This document shows, piece after piece, positions 11,367 to 22,128 of a stretch of 64,000 nucleotides of DNA. The notes beneath the pieces were generated by a model that did not search any database, had not been told where the DNA came from, and worked only from the letters and a program-made list of their open reading frames with translations. Numbering within the stretch: the first letter of the stretch is position 1; each line of letters begins with the position of its first letter. The stretch lies in the NCBI RefSeq assembly GCF_947179165.1, contig NC_077242.1:51965097-52029096 (forward strand). The letters are read 5' to 3'. The position numbers and the translations under genes were made by a program. This DNA comes from Solanum dulcamara (Eukaryota; Streptophyta; Magnoliopsida; Solanales; Solanaceae).

Positions 11367-13193
11367 TGTCTCAACCCGAGCCTAGGGTTTAGACATGACA
11401 TGGTGAATGAAGCACCTGAAGGTACCTCACCCAAGTCTCTTAGAATTCATTAAGCTTTTCATCGGTAATGATAATCAAAATAAGCAAAAACATAAGGGGT
11501 AGTGGGACTAAGGGAATACACATTAAATAAGAGTCAAAGTCAGCTTAACATTCATACATTTGTCCAACCATACCTTATACTTTAAAGACTTGGCGGGGGC
11601 TAAGACATGTGCATAGATCACCCTCAAGATTTAAGTCGAAAGATACTAAAAGTAACACTAGAGTCTTTGCATAACATAAGCTAGAAAAATAGAAGTGTTA
11701 TTCCCGAAAAATAGGAACTCACCCAATAGTAGTAGCCTTTATAGATCAAACTTAGCCATAGGGAGAAGAGTGAGGAGTAACGTTGATCTCTACATGGTGA
11801 TATCATGTAGGCAAAAATATCTGTTCGTACTTTAAATATACTAAGTATGTGATCATGGTATACAATGAAGAACATTAAGACATTTATAAGTAATATGCAT
11901 AAGTGAATGCATGTATGAAAAACATTATATGAAACCTTAAAACAATTATTTTGTGGGAAGATGATTGTAACCGACATTTAAGACCATGCGAGCTATTACA
12001 TGGAATCCAACATAAACCCTATATTTTCTTGGGGAGACTACTTACCTGGTAGAACTCCGTCAACTTTAAACATTTCTTTAACTTTAACCTTTATGGCTAA
12101 TTATGGATACACTAGCCTAAATAGCCTTCAAGGGCTCCTATATTGGTGCATAGTTAATGAAAAATGAGTCGATACTTAAGGACCCCTTAGGTCGAGTCCC
12201 CATCTACATGCTACATTCGGTGCTAGGTCAACCGACAAAATAACATTTAGACAAGCATTTATATAACTTTAGAAATCAAATCATCATTCGGTGAAATAGC
12301 TCATTAAAATATTTCATTCGATTCAAATATGTGAGAATTGTCCTTTCATATTGAATCCTTTCTTTGGCTAAGAATCCCTTTACTCATCATTCAATCATTT
12401 TATATGACTCCCTTTAACATAAACATTTGCTTCATAAACTTTCATTTGGATTCAAAGCTTTCATTTCAACTATACTTTAACATATGAAAAGTAGGTGGTT
12501 TGATTTCATAACCTTCAAAAACATTTAAAGAATACTTGTATGCATGAGAGTAATGGAAATGCATCAAAGTAAACATCCTAAAATAACCCACCATATACAC
12601 TTTTAAAACCATTTTCAATCCTTCGTATATGCATCCTAACAAAATCATTCATTTTAGGTAATTAAGAGTGAATATGCATCAATATATATAAATAAATTTC
12701 ACAACCGTGTTTCTCACCATGACCCATTGAGGGGTCCCATGGTAAGGGACTTGGAAAATATTTTTGGAAAGGGCCTGCAGGGTAGTCTTTGATATTCATC
12801 ATGGAATACCTTCAGTCTGTAAAGGGCACGATGGGTGCTGAAAGGTGGTCGTGGTGTAGGTCCTACTGGTGGACATGCAGAGTGTCCACCATGAGGATAC
12901 ACCATGGTCTGTGGAGGGTTCCACAATCTGTGATGGTTGTCCATGGACCTCGCCTTGGGAAATTTACTGAGGGTCTTAGAAAGGGTCACCACGGTCTGTG
13001 GTCCTCTGTTGTGGTTCCTCCCTTGCAAGTATGATCTCTTAATCTCTACCACGGTTGCTCACCACGGTTTGTGGTGCTTACCATGGCCCTTGAAAGCTTC
13101 CGTGGTTATCTCCTAGTGCCAGTTTTTACAACTTTATGAGAATTCATCACTTGTTCCTTCATTTAGGACTTTCAGAATTATTAAGGTCTTACA
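11367..13193 (-). mobile_element. element A 5' LTR
   Basis: Runs from TGTCTCAACCC at 11367 to AAGGTCTTACA ending at 13193. It is 1,827 bp against 2,276 bp for its partner, because the block holding the donor-like motif and stem-loop, between about 12705 and 12710, is missing. Elsewhere the two copies align but differ at many positions, so the insertion is not recent. Confidence 0.9.
12895..13090. repeat. U3 quasi-palindromic repeats, A 5' LTR
   Basis: CCATGGTCTGTGG (about 12901), CCACAATCTGTGATGG (about 12921), CCACGGTCTGTGG (about 12988) and CCACGGTTTGTGG (about 13062) occur within 200 bp, equivalent to 5985-6260. Confidence 0.7.
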
Positions 13194-13198
13194 GTTGA
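13194..13198. repeat. right target-site duplication of element A (GTTGA)
   Basis: Matches 1753-1757. Confidence 0.9.
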
Positions 13199-13850
13199 CC
13201 ACTTGTACCATGGTAGATATATCACTGCGTACTTACTAAATGTTGCTTTAAGTATTTTCAAATTTCCTGAGTATGCGAGAGTTTTTTGTTCGGTGCTCTT
13301 TTGTCCACCTTTTGGTGACACATATAAATAAGCACTCCTACATTTGAAGTTTTGAATCTTATTACCTTGTTAGCTATCTCTCCAACATTTATTTTGATCT
13401 TTGTTCCAACCTAGACTCCTTTTATCTTGCCACCAAGGTCCTTGGCTAAAACCCTAGTAATTTGGAGGGAAATCCCCCATCTGATTATTGAAATAGTGAG
13501 TCTCTTCGTCAAAAATATGAAAAGTGTCCTCAAGTCTATAGCTTTGTTCATTAGGATCTACAATGTTAAATTTTTTGTTGGGGTACCCATAACTTGCTTA
13601 GTCAATACTTCCATCTATGTCATAAACTATTCTGTCTTCTATTCTTTCGGGTCTCTTTAAAGTATCTTTTCTTTTGACAGATACATGGTTGATGCATTAC
13701 TTACCACTATTAGCTTCTCTAGTGTGCCGGCTCTTTTCATCTTAGTCATATGGTCTAGCATAGCACTAGTGTTCTCATAAGTGTGGTCCATCGGTGAACC
13801 TTTGCAACATTGTTGGCCAAAGACTTATTGACTAAATATAGCAATATGTA
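13199..13850 (-). pseudogene. Athila/Tat-like gag, interrupted upstream half
   Basis: Right of element A the minus strand reads a proline/glutamine-rich gag region: N-N-Q-M-G-D-F-P-P-N-Y-Q-G near 13470, then W-W-Q-D-K-R and N-K-D-Q-N-K near 13420. Upstream near 13750 a T-K-M-K-R-A-type stretch is seen. This is the end of gag that should precede the protease at 695-1600 in the same orientation, so the two are halves of one element cut by A. It is full of frameshifts. Confidence 0.65.
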
Positions 13851-15274
13851 GAAGCTTTCTAGTTACTTCTAGGATTCCCTAGGGTAACTAACTACGTTAC
13901 CACAGTGAAACCCTCCTAAACTTCATCTCGGTGCTTAGTCAATATACCAACGAAAACTCATAAAATATGATCATAACATAATAAGGAAAGATAGGAACTA
14001 CTATCAATCCATCATTATAAAGCATATTATGAATATATCATTTAACTTTAGCGATTCATAGGAATCGTGAGTATCGTACTTATCACAATCTTTAACATGA
14101 GTATGTGAAAATTGGACTTATCATACCATAACAAATTTCTTTGATCAGAACTTGATTATCATCATAATTTCATTATTAAAATCATAATCTCCACTTTAAA
14201 TCATTAAAACTTTCTTTGAAAATCATTGATACTCATAATAAACTCATGGAAATCATCTTTAACATCATAATCACAACTTGAAAATTATTTTATGCATGGA
14301 CATTCATAATTCAACTTAAAATCATGCAATACGTGTAGAAATACGCTTAGAATAATCATTGATAACAATTCAAAATGAAATTTTACTTAGCCCAATTCAA
14401 TTCATCAAAACTAGGGTTCATAAATCAATTGAAAATTATAGAAAACTTTGAGAAAATATTAGGAATCCATGGGTGAAAGGAACCCATAGATCCATCCCCA
14501 CATACCTTGATTGAAATTACTCAAAATTGAAGAAGAAACCTTTGTGAAATCTGAAACCCTAGCTTGAAACTTGTAGAGAAACCTTTACAGAATTTTGTTC
14601 TTGCCTTGGAGAATTTGGAAGAGTGATTTAGAATGAGGGAAATTTTAAAGAATTTGTTAGATATAGGTTGTGAACTGAGCCATAATTGTGTATAGGTTCA
14701 TTAAACCAAACATGGGAAATTATATAAATAACCCTCATTAAAACTTCGAATATGACCCTATGAGGCGACTCTATGACTCGTCTCCAACTCTACGATTAAT
14801 AGACTTGAGTGGTAGTGCATGTCCCTGAGAAGACCTAGAAATCTGGACTCAGGAGTTTCCTTACAAGTCAAGTTTATGACTCGTCAAACTAACTCGTGCT
14901 GTAGGTCTTGGAAAAGAGTTGAAAAATAGGTCTCTAAAGTTTGCAAATGAGTCGTTTCTACTACTCGTCTTAAGGTCTATGTGTTGTAATGTGCATTCAT
15001 CCTGCAGATCTTGAAACCTGCAGACTTGATGGTCTTTGATATTTGAAAATGAGTAATTTGTATGACTCTTCCACAGGACGATGACTCGTCCTGTTGAGTT
15101 GTAGAACCTCTTTCAGAGACTTGTCTTGAAGAAGTCCAAGGACACCCTCTACGATTAGTTTCTAGGAGTCATAGGACCCTCTATAAATCGTAGAGTGGGT
15201 CATAGACTTGAAATTTATTCCCTTTTCTTGAGATTTGTCCTTCGTTCTAGCTTTTTAACTTTCGGGATCTTACA
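13850..15274 (-). mobile_element. element B 3' LTR, outer end truncated
   Basis: The inner end TCGGGATCTTACA (ending 15274) reads TGTAAGATCCCGA on the minus strand and is followed by a polypurine tract. The outer end lacks a GTCATGACCC terminus: the first recognisable LTR motif is the CTCGGTGCTTAGTCAA block near 13940, which lies mid-LTR in C (22957). The left boundary near 13850 is therefore approximate. A TATA-like sequence is near 14735. Confidence 0.75.
14466..14508 (-). promoter_or_regulatory. stem-loop and splice-donor-like motif in LTR B
   Basis: ATGGGT (14469-14474) can pair with ACCCAT (14482-14487) around a 7-base loop. AAGGTATGTG follows on the minus strand (14499-14508). Equivalent structures are in C and K2. 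Function is not known to me; splicing or RNA packaging are possibilities only. Confidence 0.55.
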
Positions 15275-15293
15275 ATATTTCCCCCTTGTGAAC
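15275..15293 (-). other. polypurine tract of element B
   Basis: The minus strand reads CACAAGGGGGAAATAT just before TGTAAGATCCC, with the ATGAATGTTC context shared with A. Bases 15294-15530 are untranslated. Confidence 0.8.
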
Positions 15294-15529
15294 ATTCATC
15301 CTTGAATGAGATTACCTTATCATAGGAAAGACAGGTAAAGAGAACTAGCAACCCAACATGAATATAATGAAACTTTAAAATTCATAAAACATGAAAATCT
15401 CAACTCAACATAAATCATGGCTTTAAAAATCAACTTTCATAGACATGCATGCATATGAATGACATCCGAGGAAGTGAATACATAAGAGTTCAATTATCTT
15501 TAATATAAATAATTTACTACATTAGGCTT

Positions 15530-16850
15530 GAGTAGAGGGAAAGAGGTACGGGTATTGTTTTATCATATCGGCCTCCGCTTCCCAAGTAGCACTCTTTACT
15601 TGTTGATTCCTCTATAACACCTTGATGGACACAACTTCTTTATTTCTTAACTTTTTAACTTACCAATCTAAGATTTACATCGAAACCTCCTCATAAGTCA
15701 AATTCTCTTCAACACTTACCTCTTCCAATGACACAATGGAATTCAGATCACCCACAAAATTTCTCAACATAGATAGATGAAACACCGGGTGAACCATAGC
15801 TAATTCGAAAGGCAAGTCTAACTCATAAGCCACCTTCAAACACATCTCAATATCTTATAAGGCCCCATATCAAGGACTTAGTTTCCCTTTCTTTACAAAA
15901 AGCATTACACCTTTCATGGGTGAAACCTTCAAATTGACCAAGTCATCCACCTCAAATGCAAGGTTTCTTTTCCTAACATCGAAATAAGACTTTTGACGAT
16001 TTTAAGCTATCTTCGACCTTTCCCTTATGAGTCTCACCTTCTCCATGGAATCTACTACCAAATCTAAACCAATCAAGGCCATCATACCTAACTCAAACTA
16101 TCCCACTAGGGACCTACATCTCCTCCCATATAATGCTTCAAAAGGAGCCATTTGGATGTTAGACTGATAAGTATTATTATAGGCAAACTCAATCAATGGC
16201 AAATGTTCATCCCAACTTTCTTTAAAATCAATAACACACGCCCTCTATATATCCTCTAAAGTTTGAATCATTCTTTTGACTTGACTATCTGTTTGAGGAT
16301 GGAAAGCATTACATAACTTAAACTTTGTACCAAGACCCTTTTTAAATGACTTCCAAAAGTGCAAAGTGAATTGAGTACCTCGATTCGATATAATGGACAA
16401 GGGAACACCATGAAGTCTTAGTAATTCATGAACATACAACTTAGCATAATCTTCGGTACTATAAGAAGTCTTACTCGGTAGAAAATAAGCTGACTTAGTC
16501 ATCCAATCAATAACAACACAAATGAAATCATATTGTTTCTTAGTACGAAGCAAACCCATTACAAAGTCCATATTCACATCTTTCCACTTCTAAGTAGGAA
16601 TCTCAATGTATTGGGATAGACCTCCCGGTCTTTGATGCTCAACTTTAACTTGTTGGCAATTTGGACACTTAGCTACAAATTCCTCTATGTCTTTCTTGAT
16701 GCCATTCCACCAATACACTTCCCTCAAATCACTATATATCTTGGTGGAAGCTAGATGAATAGAATATTGGGAAGTTTGAGGTTTATTAAGTATCAACTCT
16801 ATTAAAACATCAACATTAGGCACACACAATTGAACTTGATAATGAAGCAC
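15530..16850 (-). pseudogene. element B integrase, catalytic residues altered
   Basis: The zinc domain (16850-16590) reads Y-S-I-H and C-P-N-C-Q-Q-V-K-V-E-H-Q; the first H of the H-H-C-C set is Q. The core (16577-16245) is open for 110 codons: V-V-I-D-W-M-T-K-S carries the first catalytic D. The second is N (S-I-I-S-N-R-G-T-Q-F, codon 16383-16385) and the glutamate is K (T-D-S-Q-V-K-R, codon 16275-16277). The C-terminal part (to 15530) is frameshifted. An enzyme with these changes should not join DNA ends. Confidence 0.88.
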
Positions 16851-16859
16851 ACCATCTTT

Positions 16860-18269
16860 ACCTTGGGAGAAAGCCTCAATGGATATTTCGGCAACCGACT
16901 TCTACAACTCAACTAACATCAGAGCATGGTCTTGTTTGACCTTAACATCTGCCACAAGAGACGATTCCAAACCATTATGCACAAGAACACCTCTATCACT
17001 GGAATCAACCAACCGTATACCTAAATGTGCCAATCTATGAACATGTTTGATCAATTCTTACTTACCTTCCTTAACATGGGCAACACTACTAATGGGCAAT
17101 CTACTTAGTGCATCAGCAACCACATTATCATTGTTTGGATGGTATAACACACTCATATCATAGACCTTCAACAATTCAAGCCATATCCTTTGCCGAATGT
17201 TAAAATCATTTTCTTAAATATATATTGTAAACTCTTATGATAGGTGAACACATCCACATAGACACCATAAAGATAATGTCTCCAAATATTTAAAGAAAAC
17301 ACAATTGCTGCTAGCTCAAGATCATGGGTTACACAATTTTGTTCATGCACCTTAAGTTTCCTAGAGGCATAGGCTATTACATTACTATGTTGCATCACAA
17401 CACAATCAAGACCAACCCTTGAAGCATCATAATACATAACAAAACCATCGGACCCTTCGGGTAGAGTCAAAATAGGAGCAAAAGTGAGACGTTCTTTCAA
17501 CTCTTGGAAACTCTTCTCATAAAATTTTAAATATTGAAACATCACATTCTTTTGAGTCAACGGGATCAAAGGCGACAAGATCAATGAAAGGACTTTTACA
17601 AATCTTCTATAATATTTGGCTAGGCCCAAGAAACTTCTATTATCAGAAGGGGACAACGGTCTAGAATAATTCTTAACCTCCTTGATTTTCTTAGGATCAA
17701 TCTTAATCTCTTGAACGGACATAATGTGAGCAAGAAAAGCCATCTCCCTTAGCCTAAACATACATTTATTGATCTTGGCAAATAATTGCTTGTCCCTTAG
17801 AGTTTGAAACACAACCCTCAAGTGATTAGAATACTCTTCCTTATTTTGAGAGTAAACTAAAATGTCATCAATGAACATAATTACAAACATGTCCAAATAT
17901 TTCTTGAAAACCCTATTCATCAAGTCCATGAATGTCGCGGGGGTAGTGGTTAAAACAAATGACATATGTAAGAACTCATAGTGACCATACCTTGTCCGAA
18001 GTTCCATTTTACGAATATCACACTCCTCTCCTTTAGTTGGTGATAATCGAAATGAAGATCAATCTCTGAGAAATAGGTACCTTTTGCAATTGGTCAAACA
18101 AATCATCTATCCTAGGAATTGGGTATTTATTCTTGATTGTTACTTTGTTAAATTGCTGGTAGTCAATGCACATATGTAGTGAACCATTCATCTTTCTAAT
18201 AAACAAGACGGGAGCACCCCAAGGGGATATACTTGGTCTAATAAAACCCTTATCTAACAAGTCTTTCAA
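16860..18269 (-). pseudogene. element B reverse transcriptase and RNase H, long open stretch
   Basis: RT begins at 18269 ([21 protein letters not shown]). A frameshift near 18030 interrupts the I-D-L block, and RT resumes at 18007-17168 as 279 open codons. The RT box F-I-D-D-I-L-V-Y is intact (17864-17875), followed by F-L-G-L-A-K-Y-Y-R-R-F. RNase H follows with Y-Y-D-A-S-R-V, H-D-L-E-L-A-A and F-T-Y-H-K-S-L, where the last D of the usual T-D-H-K-S is Y. It is the best-preserved pol segment in the window. Bases 18270-18536 are the RT-protease linker. Confidence 0.9.
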
Positions 18270-18536
18270 TTGATCCTTTAACTCTTTTAGTTATATCGGG
18301 GCCATTCAGTAAGGAGGAATATAAATGGGTTGAGTACTCATAAGAAGGTCTATATCAAAATCAACCTCCCTTTCTGGAGGGACACCGGGTAGATCATCGG
18401 GAAACACCTCTAGAAACTCATTAATAATAGGGATCGAATATAAAGTAGGGGCTTCAGAATTTTTATCCCTAACCCTCACAAGATGGTAGATATAACCCTT
18501 GGAAATTATTTTCCGAGCTTTAAGGCACGAAGTGAA

Positions 18537-18914
18537 TTAACCTTTAAACACAGATTTACTACCTTTCCTTTCTAAGATCAGCTCATTTAGGAATTGAAAC
18601 TTAACCACTTGGGTTCTACAATCAATAAAAGCATAACACACATATAGCCAATTCATAGCAAGGATAACATCAAAATCGGTCATCTCAACCTCAACTAGAT
18701 CAAATAGTGTAACTTTATGAAAAACCAAAGTCAGACAACTTCTATAGACTCTTTTAGCCACAACTGACTCACCTATGAGAGTATAAATGGAAAAAGGCTG
18801 TAACAATATTTCAGGGCTAATATCTAATCTCATGGCCACAAAAGGGGAAACAAAAGACAAATTTGCACCTAGATCAAGTAAGATATAAACATCATAGTGA
18901 AATACCCATAACAT
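18537..18914 (-). pseudogene. element B aspartic protease
   Basis: 125 open codons with Y-I-L-L-D-L-G-A-N-L-S-F-V-S near the start and F-D-V-I-L-A-M-N-W-L at about codon 85. The usual second block has G-M-D in place of A-M-N. Cuts the polyprotein in a working element. Confidence 0.85.
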
Positions 18915-18929
18915 ACTAGTAAAAACATC

Positions 18930-20103
18930 GGATCACTTGCCTACCATGAAGAGCATAGAATCGATTGTTATGTTGACAATCCTTTGGTTGTACTTGAGCA
19001 CTTGAGAAACTTCGCCTCTATGTGCAACTTGTCCTTGAGGACGGCTATATTTGAACTTACATTTCTTAGCATGATGACCCATCTTACCACATCAGTATCA
19101 CACATTCAAGCCCGCTAAACACTCACCCTTGTGGTTCTTTCCACACTTCATGCATGCGAAAGTAACTTGGACAAGTAGAGAACCTTCTTGAGGCTTAAGA
19201 TTGGGCACCCTATCCTTGTTAAACCTTGGGGTAGTGACATTTGAATATTCTTGGCCGGATTACCTATGGATAAAATGAAGACGTCCACCACCTCTGGACT
19301 TAGCATGAGAGAAATCACCACCATCAGTCTTTTTCCCTCTTGGACTTCCTATTTTTCTCCCTTAGCTTCTTGATTTCTATTTTTTCCGAATAGGTCATAA
19401 GTCTAGAGATGTCCATCTCCCGAATCAACATAGCCATCTTATACTCCTTTGAGAACATATTCGACACACGCGACACAAAATTGCTCATCTGAGCTCTTGA
19501 GTCAGCAATTATGAATGGAGCATATTTTGATAATTGAGTAAACTTGAGGGCATACTCCCTCACACTCAAACCACTTTGCTTAAGGTTAACGAACACTTGT
19601 ACCTTAGACTCCCTCAACTCTAATAGAAAGAAGCAATCAAGAAACACTCATTTGAACTCATTGTAGGTCAAGGGATTCACCTCTCTAGGCATTTCACTTT
19701 TCCATTGATTAAACCAAATTTGGGTAGCAGCCTTCAATTGATATGTGGCCAACTCCTCTCTCTCAACTGGGCTAACCCCCATGATACCCATAATATTGTG
19801 AATGCTATTAACAAACTCTTGTGAATACTCTTCCACTATAGAACCCCAAAATTTTGGAGGATTCATTCTCATAAAATTATGAACTCTTTTCACTGTCGTA
19901 CCCACATTTGGGTTTATAGGAGAAACCACTTCACGATTGGCTTGAGCCATAATATATTGACCAAGTACTTGGAAAATTGCTCGAAACTCGGCATTGGAGA
20001 CTCGATCATTCAAAGGATCATTCAATGATTTTTTCTTCTCTACAACTACATTCCTTCTAGCGGGTATCATCAAGGGGTATATTCTAAAAATAATAAAGAA
20101 CAA
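18930..20103 (-). pseudogene. element B gag, two open pieces
   Basis: The N-terminal piece (20103-19648) contains V-S-N-A-E-F-R-A-I-F-Q-V-L, R-M-N-P-P-K-F-W-G-S and Y-Q-L-K-A-A-T-Q-I-W-F-N-Q-W-K. The second piece (19647-19324) continues without a gap: F-L-D-C-F-F-L-L-E-L-R-E-S-K-V, Y-A-L-K-F-T-Q-L-S-K-Y-A-P and M-D-I-S-R-L-M-T-Y-S. Only a stop or small frameshift at about 19648 separates them. The nucleocapsid region (19320-18930) follows, degraded. The likely initiator is the internal M-I-P-A-R-R near 20068. This is a capsid/nucleocapsid protein of the gypsy type. Confidence 0.88.
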
Positions 20104-20281
20104 ACGTTAGAGGGAAAGACTTAGAGACAACTCTATCGCACGACATAGATCATGAAAGAAGTGAGACTTTCCTAAGATATTTTATAGCCTCCTATTCATG
20201 GATGTGGCACACTTCACACTAATGAATAACATTCTACTTAACATCATATGTTAGACTCCATAAGACTCTTCTAAACCTTGT

Positions 20282-20294
20282 GCTATGACAACCA
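20282..20294 (-). other. degenerate primer binding site of element B
   Basis: GCTATGACAACCA is two or more changes from GCTCTGATACCAA, and is placed just inside the LTR. Confidence 0.6.
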
Positions 20295-20297
20295 ATT

Positions 20298-20540
20298 TTT
20301 CATGACCTGATCTAGGGTCAAGCTGTGACACGGTGATCGGGATGCGAGGTATACTTAACAAGCCATCTTAGCATACATGTCATATATAAGGTAAGGAAAT
20401 ATATTAAAACAAGTGAAACTAACAACTCAAGGGAATGGATCGAAGGGATAGTATTAATAAACTAATGTCCAAATGGAATACATTGCAACACCATCTAAAC
20501 ATGGCTCTAGTTTTATCTATGATGGGGTCTTAGGAAAAGC
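20298..20540 (-). mobile_element. element B 5' LTR remnant (about 240 bp)
   Basis: Starts TTTCATGACCTGATC with the TAGGGTC and GTGACACGGTGATCGG blocks typical of this LTR's end, then breaks off. Protease sequence of a different element (C) begins near 20545. The rest of B's 5' LTR is absent. Confidence 0.75.
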
Positions 20541-20544
20541 TCTT

Positions 20545-20745
20545 GGAATAACTCTGTGCAAGACCCATACGGGATAGTTTCTATAAGTTCTCTTGGCTAA
20601 TACCGAATCACCAATGGGAGTATAAACCAAAAAAGGTTCTATTAAAACTTCGGGGCACTCATCAAATCTCATAGCAATGTAAGGGGTAATAAAAGACAAG
20701 TTGGCACCCGGATCAAGCAATGTATAAACATCAAGGTTAAAGAAT
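20545..20745 (-). pseudogene. element C aspartic protease, truncated
   Basis: The minus strand reads L-D-P-G-A-N-L-S-F-I-T-P-Y-I-A-M-R-F, then E-P-F-L-V-Y-T-P-I-G-D-S-V and V-W-V-L-H-R-V-I-P, after which homology stops and B's LTR remnant begins. RT, RNase H and integrase of C are missing. Confidence 0.8.
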
Positions 20746-21910
20746 CATAACATACCCGTGACTACATCGGGAGTCTCACCAACAACTTTCCTAGCATGAA
20801 GAGCATAGAAGCGATTATTGCATTGGTCACCCTTAGGTTGAGCTTGGGTGCCTTGTTGTACTTGGACTCCTAGATGACGACCTTCTCCACCCTTGTTGGC
20901 AACAAGAGGGCACCCGAATTTCTTATGTCCCATCTTTCCACATTAATAACAAGGACCCATTCCCATCAAGCACTTTCCTCCATGATTCTTTCAATACTTT
21001 GCACACTTAGGAAAAGAAGGGCTACTAGCATTTACGCCTCCTCCTCCTTGAGCTCTAGGGTATGGTACCCTTTGTTTATAAAACTTCTTCCCCGAGATTT
21101 GGCCTTGTTGAGAGCATCCTCTACTACCACCCGTCCTAGCATTGGATAACCCACCTTCATATCGGTCCCTCTTAGAATCCCTCATCCTCATCTCCTTGAG
21201 CTTCTCTCCTTCAATCTATTCAGCAAAAGTCATGAGCTGATATATGTCCATCTCCTTAATAAGCATAGCAGTACAACATTCCTTAGAAATTAAGTCGGAT
21301 GTCCCAGATATGAATTTACTCATTTGGGCATGTGGATTGATAACAAAAGGAGCATACTTGGACAGCTTAGTAAACTTGAGGGTATAGTCCCTCATTCCAA
21401 TATTGCCTTATTGAAGATTTATGAACTTCAACACTTTAGACTTCCTTAACTTAAGGGGTAAAAAGTGATCAAGCAAAGCGAGTTAGAAAGCTTCCCATTC
21501 AATAGGACCTTTATCCACCTTCTCCAGCCTTCATTGAATGTACCAAACTTGGGAACACCCTTAAGTTTGTAAGCTACCAACTTTGATTTTTCTTCTAAAG
21601 TCACTCCCATAATAATTACTATCTTGTAGACCTCATCAATTAAATCTTGAGGATCCTCATCAAATTTTGAACTATGAAACTCTGAAGGATTCATTCCTGT
21701 AAAGTTCCTCACTCTTGAGGCCGGAGTAGGAACATTAGAAGGAGCTACAATTATTTCATTGGTCACCACTTGGGCTAGCATAGTAATGGCAGTTCGAAAC
21801 TCCGCATTGGTCACTTGGTATGGTAGAGGACCACTGTCTTGATGAGTCGGGGGAACTTGGGCTTCATTAGCATTATTTCCCCTTAGAAATGGTGGTCTTC
21901 TTGGATCCAT
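20745..21910 (-). pseudogene. element C gag, broken
   Basis: The start M-D-P-R-R-P-P-F-L-R-G (21910) leads into Y-Q-V-T-N-A-E-F-R-T-A, R-V-R-N-F-T-G-M-N-P-S-E-F and I-M-G-V-T-L-E-E-K. A frameshift follows near 21540. Further on are M-D-I-Y-Q-L-M-T and R-D-S-K-R-D-R-Y-E-G (21191), and the knuckle remnant M-G-H-K-K-F-G-C-P (20933). The nucleocapsid end runs into protease at 20745. Same gag family as B. Confidence 0.85.
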
Positions 21911-22113
21911 ATTTCTTAAAATTGTAAAGAAAGAACATTAGGGAAAAAAAGTCTTACGGTAAACTCTTATAGCATGACATAGATTATGAAATAAGTGAGA
22001 ATTACTAAAACATCTCATAGCTCCTTTTCATAGATATGGCATGCTTCACAACCATGAATAAGACTCTACTCGACCCGGTATGTTGAACTCCTTAGCACAC
22101 TTGAAAACCTTGT

Positions 22114-22126
22114 GCTCTGATATCAA
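22114..22126 (-). other. primer binding site of element C
   Basis: GCTCTGATATCAA is one base from the complement of the initiator-Met type PBS. Bases 21911-22113 are leader with nothing else visible. Confidence 0.85.
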
Positions 22127-22128
22127 GT

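Larger units (their letters stand above)
1758..13193 (-). mobile_element. element A: complete-structure Ty3/gypsy retrotransposon with nested solo LTR
   Basis: On the minus strand the order is 5' LTR (13193-11367), initiator-Met-type PBS, gag, protease, RT, RNase H, integrase, polypurine tract and 3' LTR (6347-1758), with GTTGA duplications at both ends. It is 11,436 bp long, of which about 2.3 kb is a later solo LTR insertion in the 3' LTR. All coding domains are broken. It sits inside the gag-protease linker of an Athila/Tat-like element, parts of which flank it in the same orientation. Confidence 0.9.
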
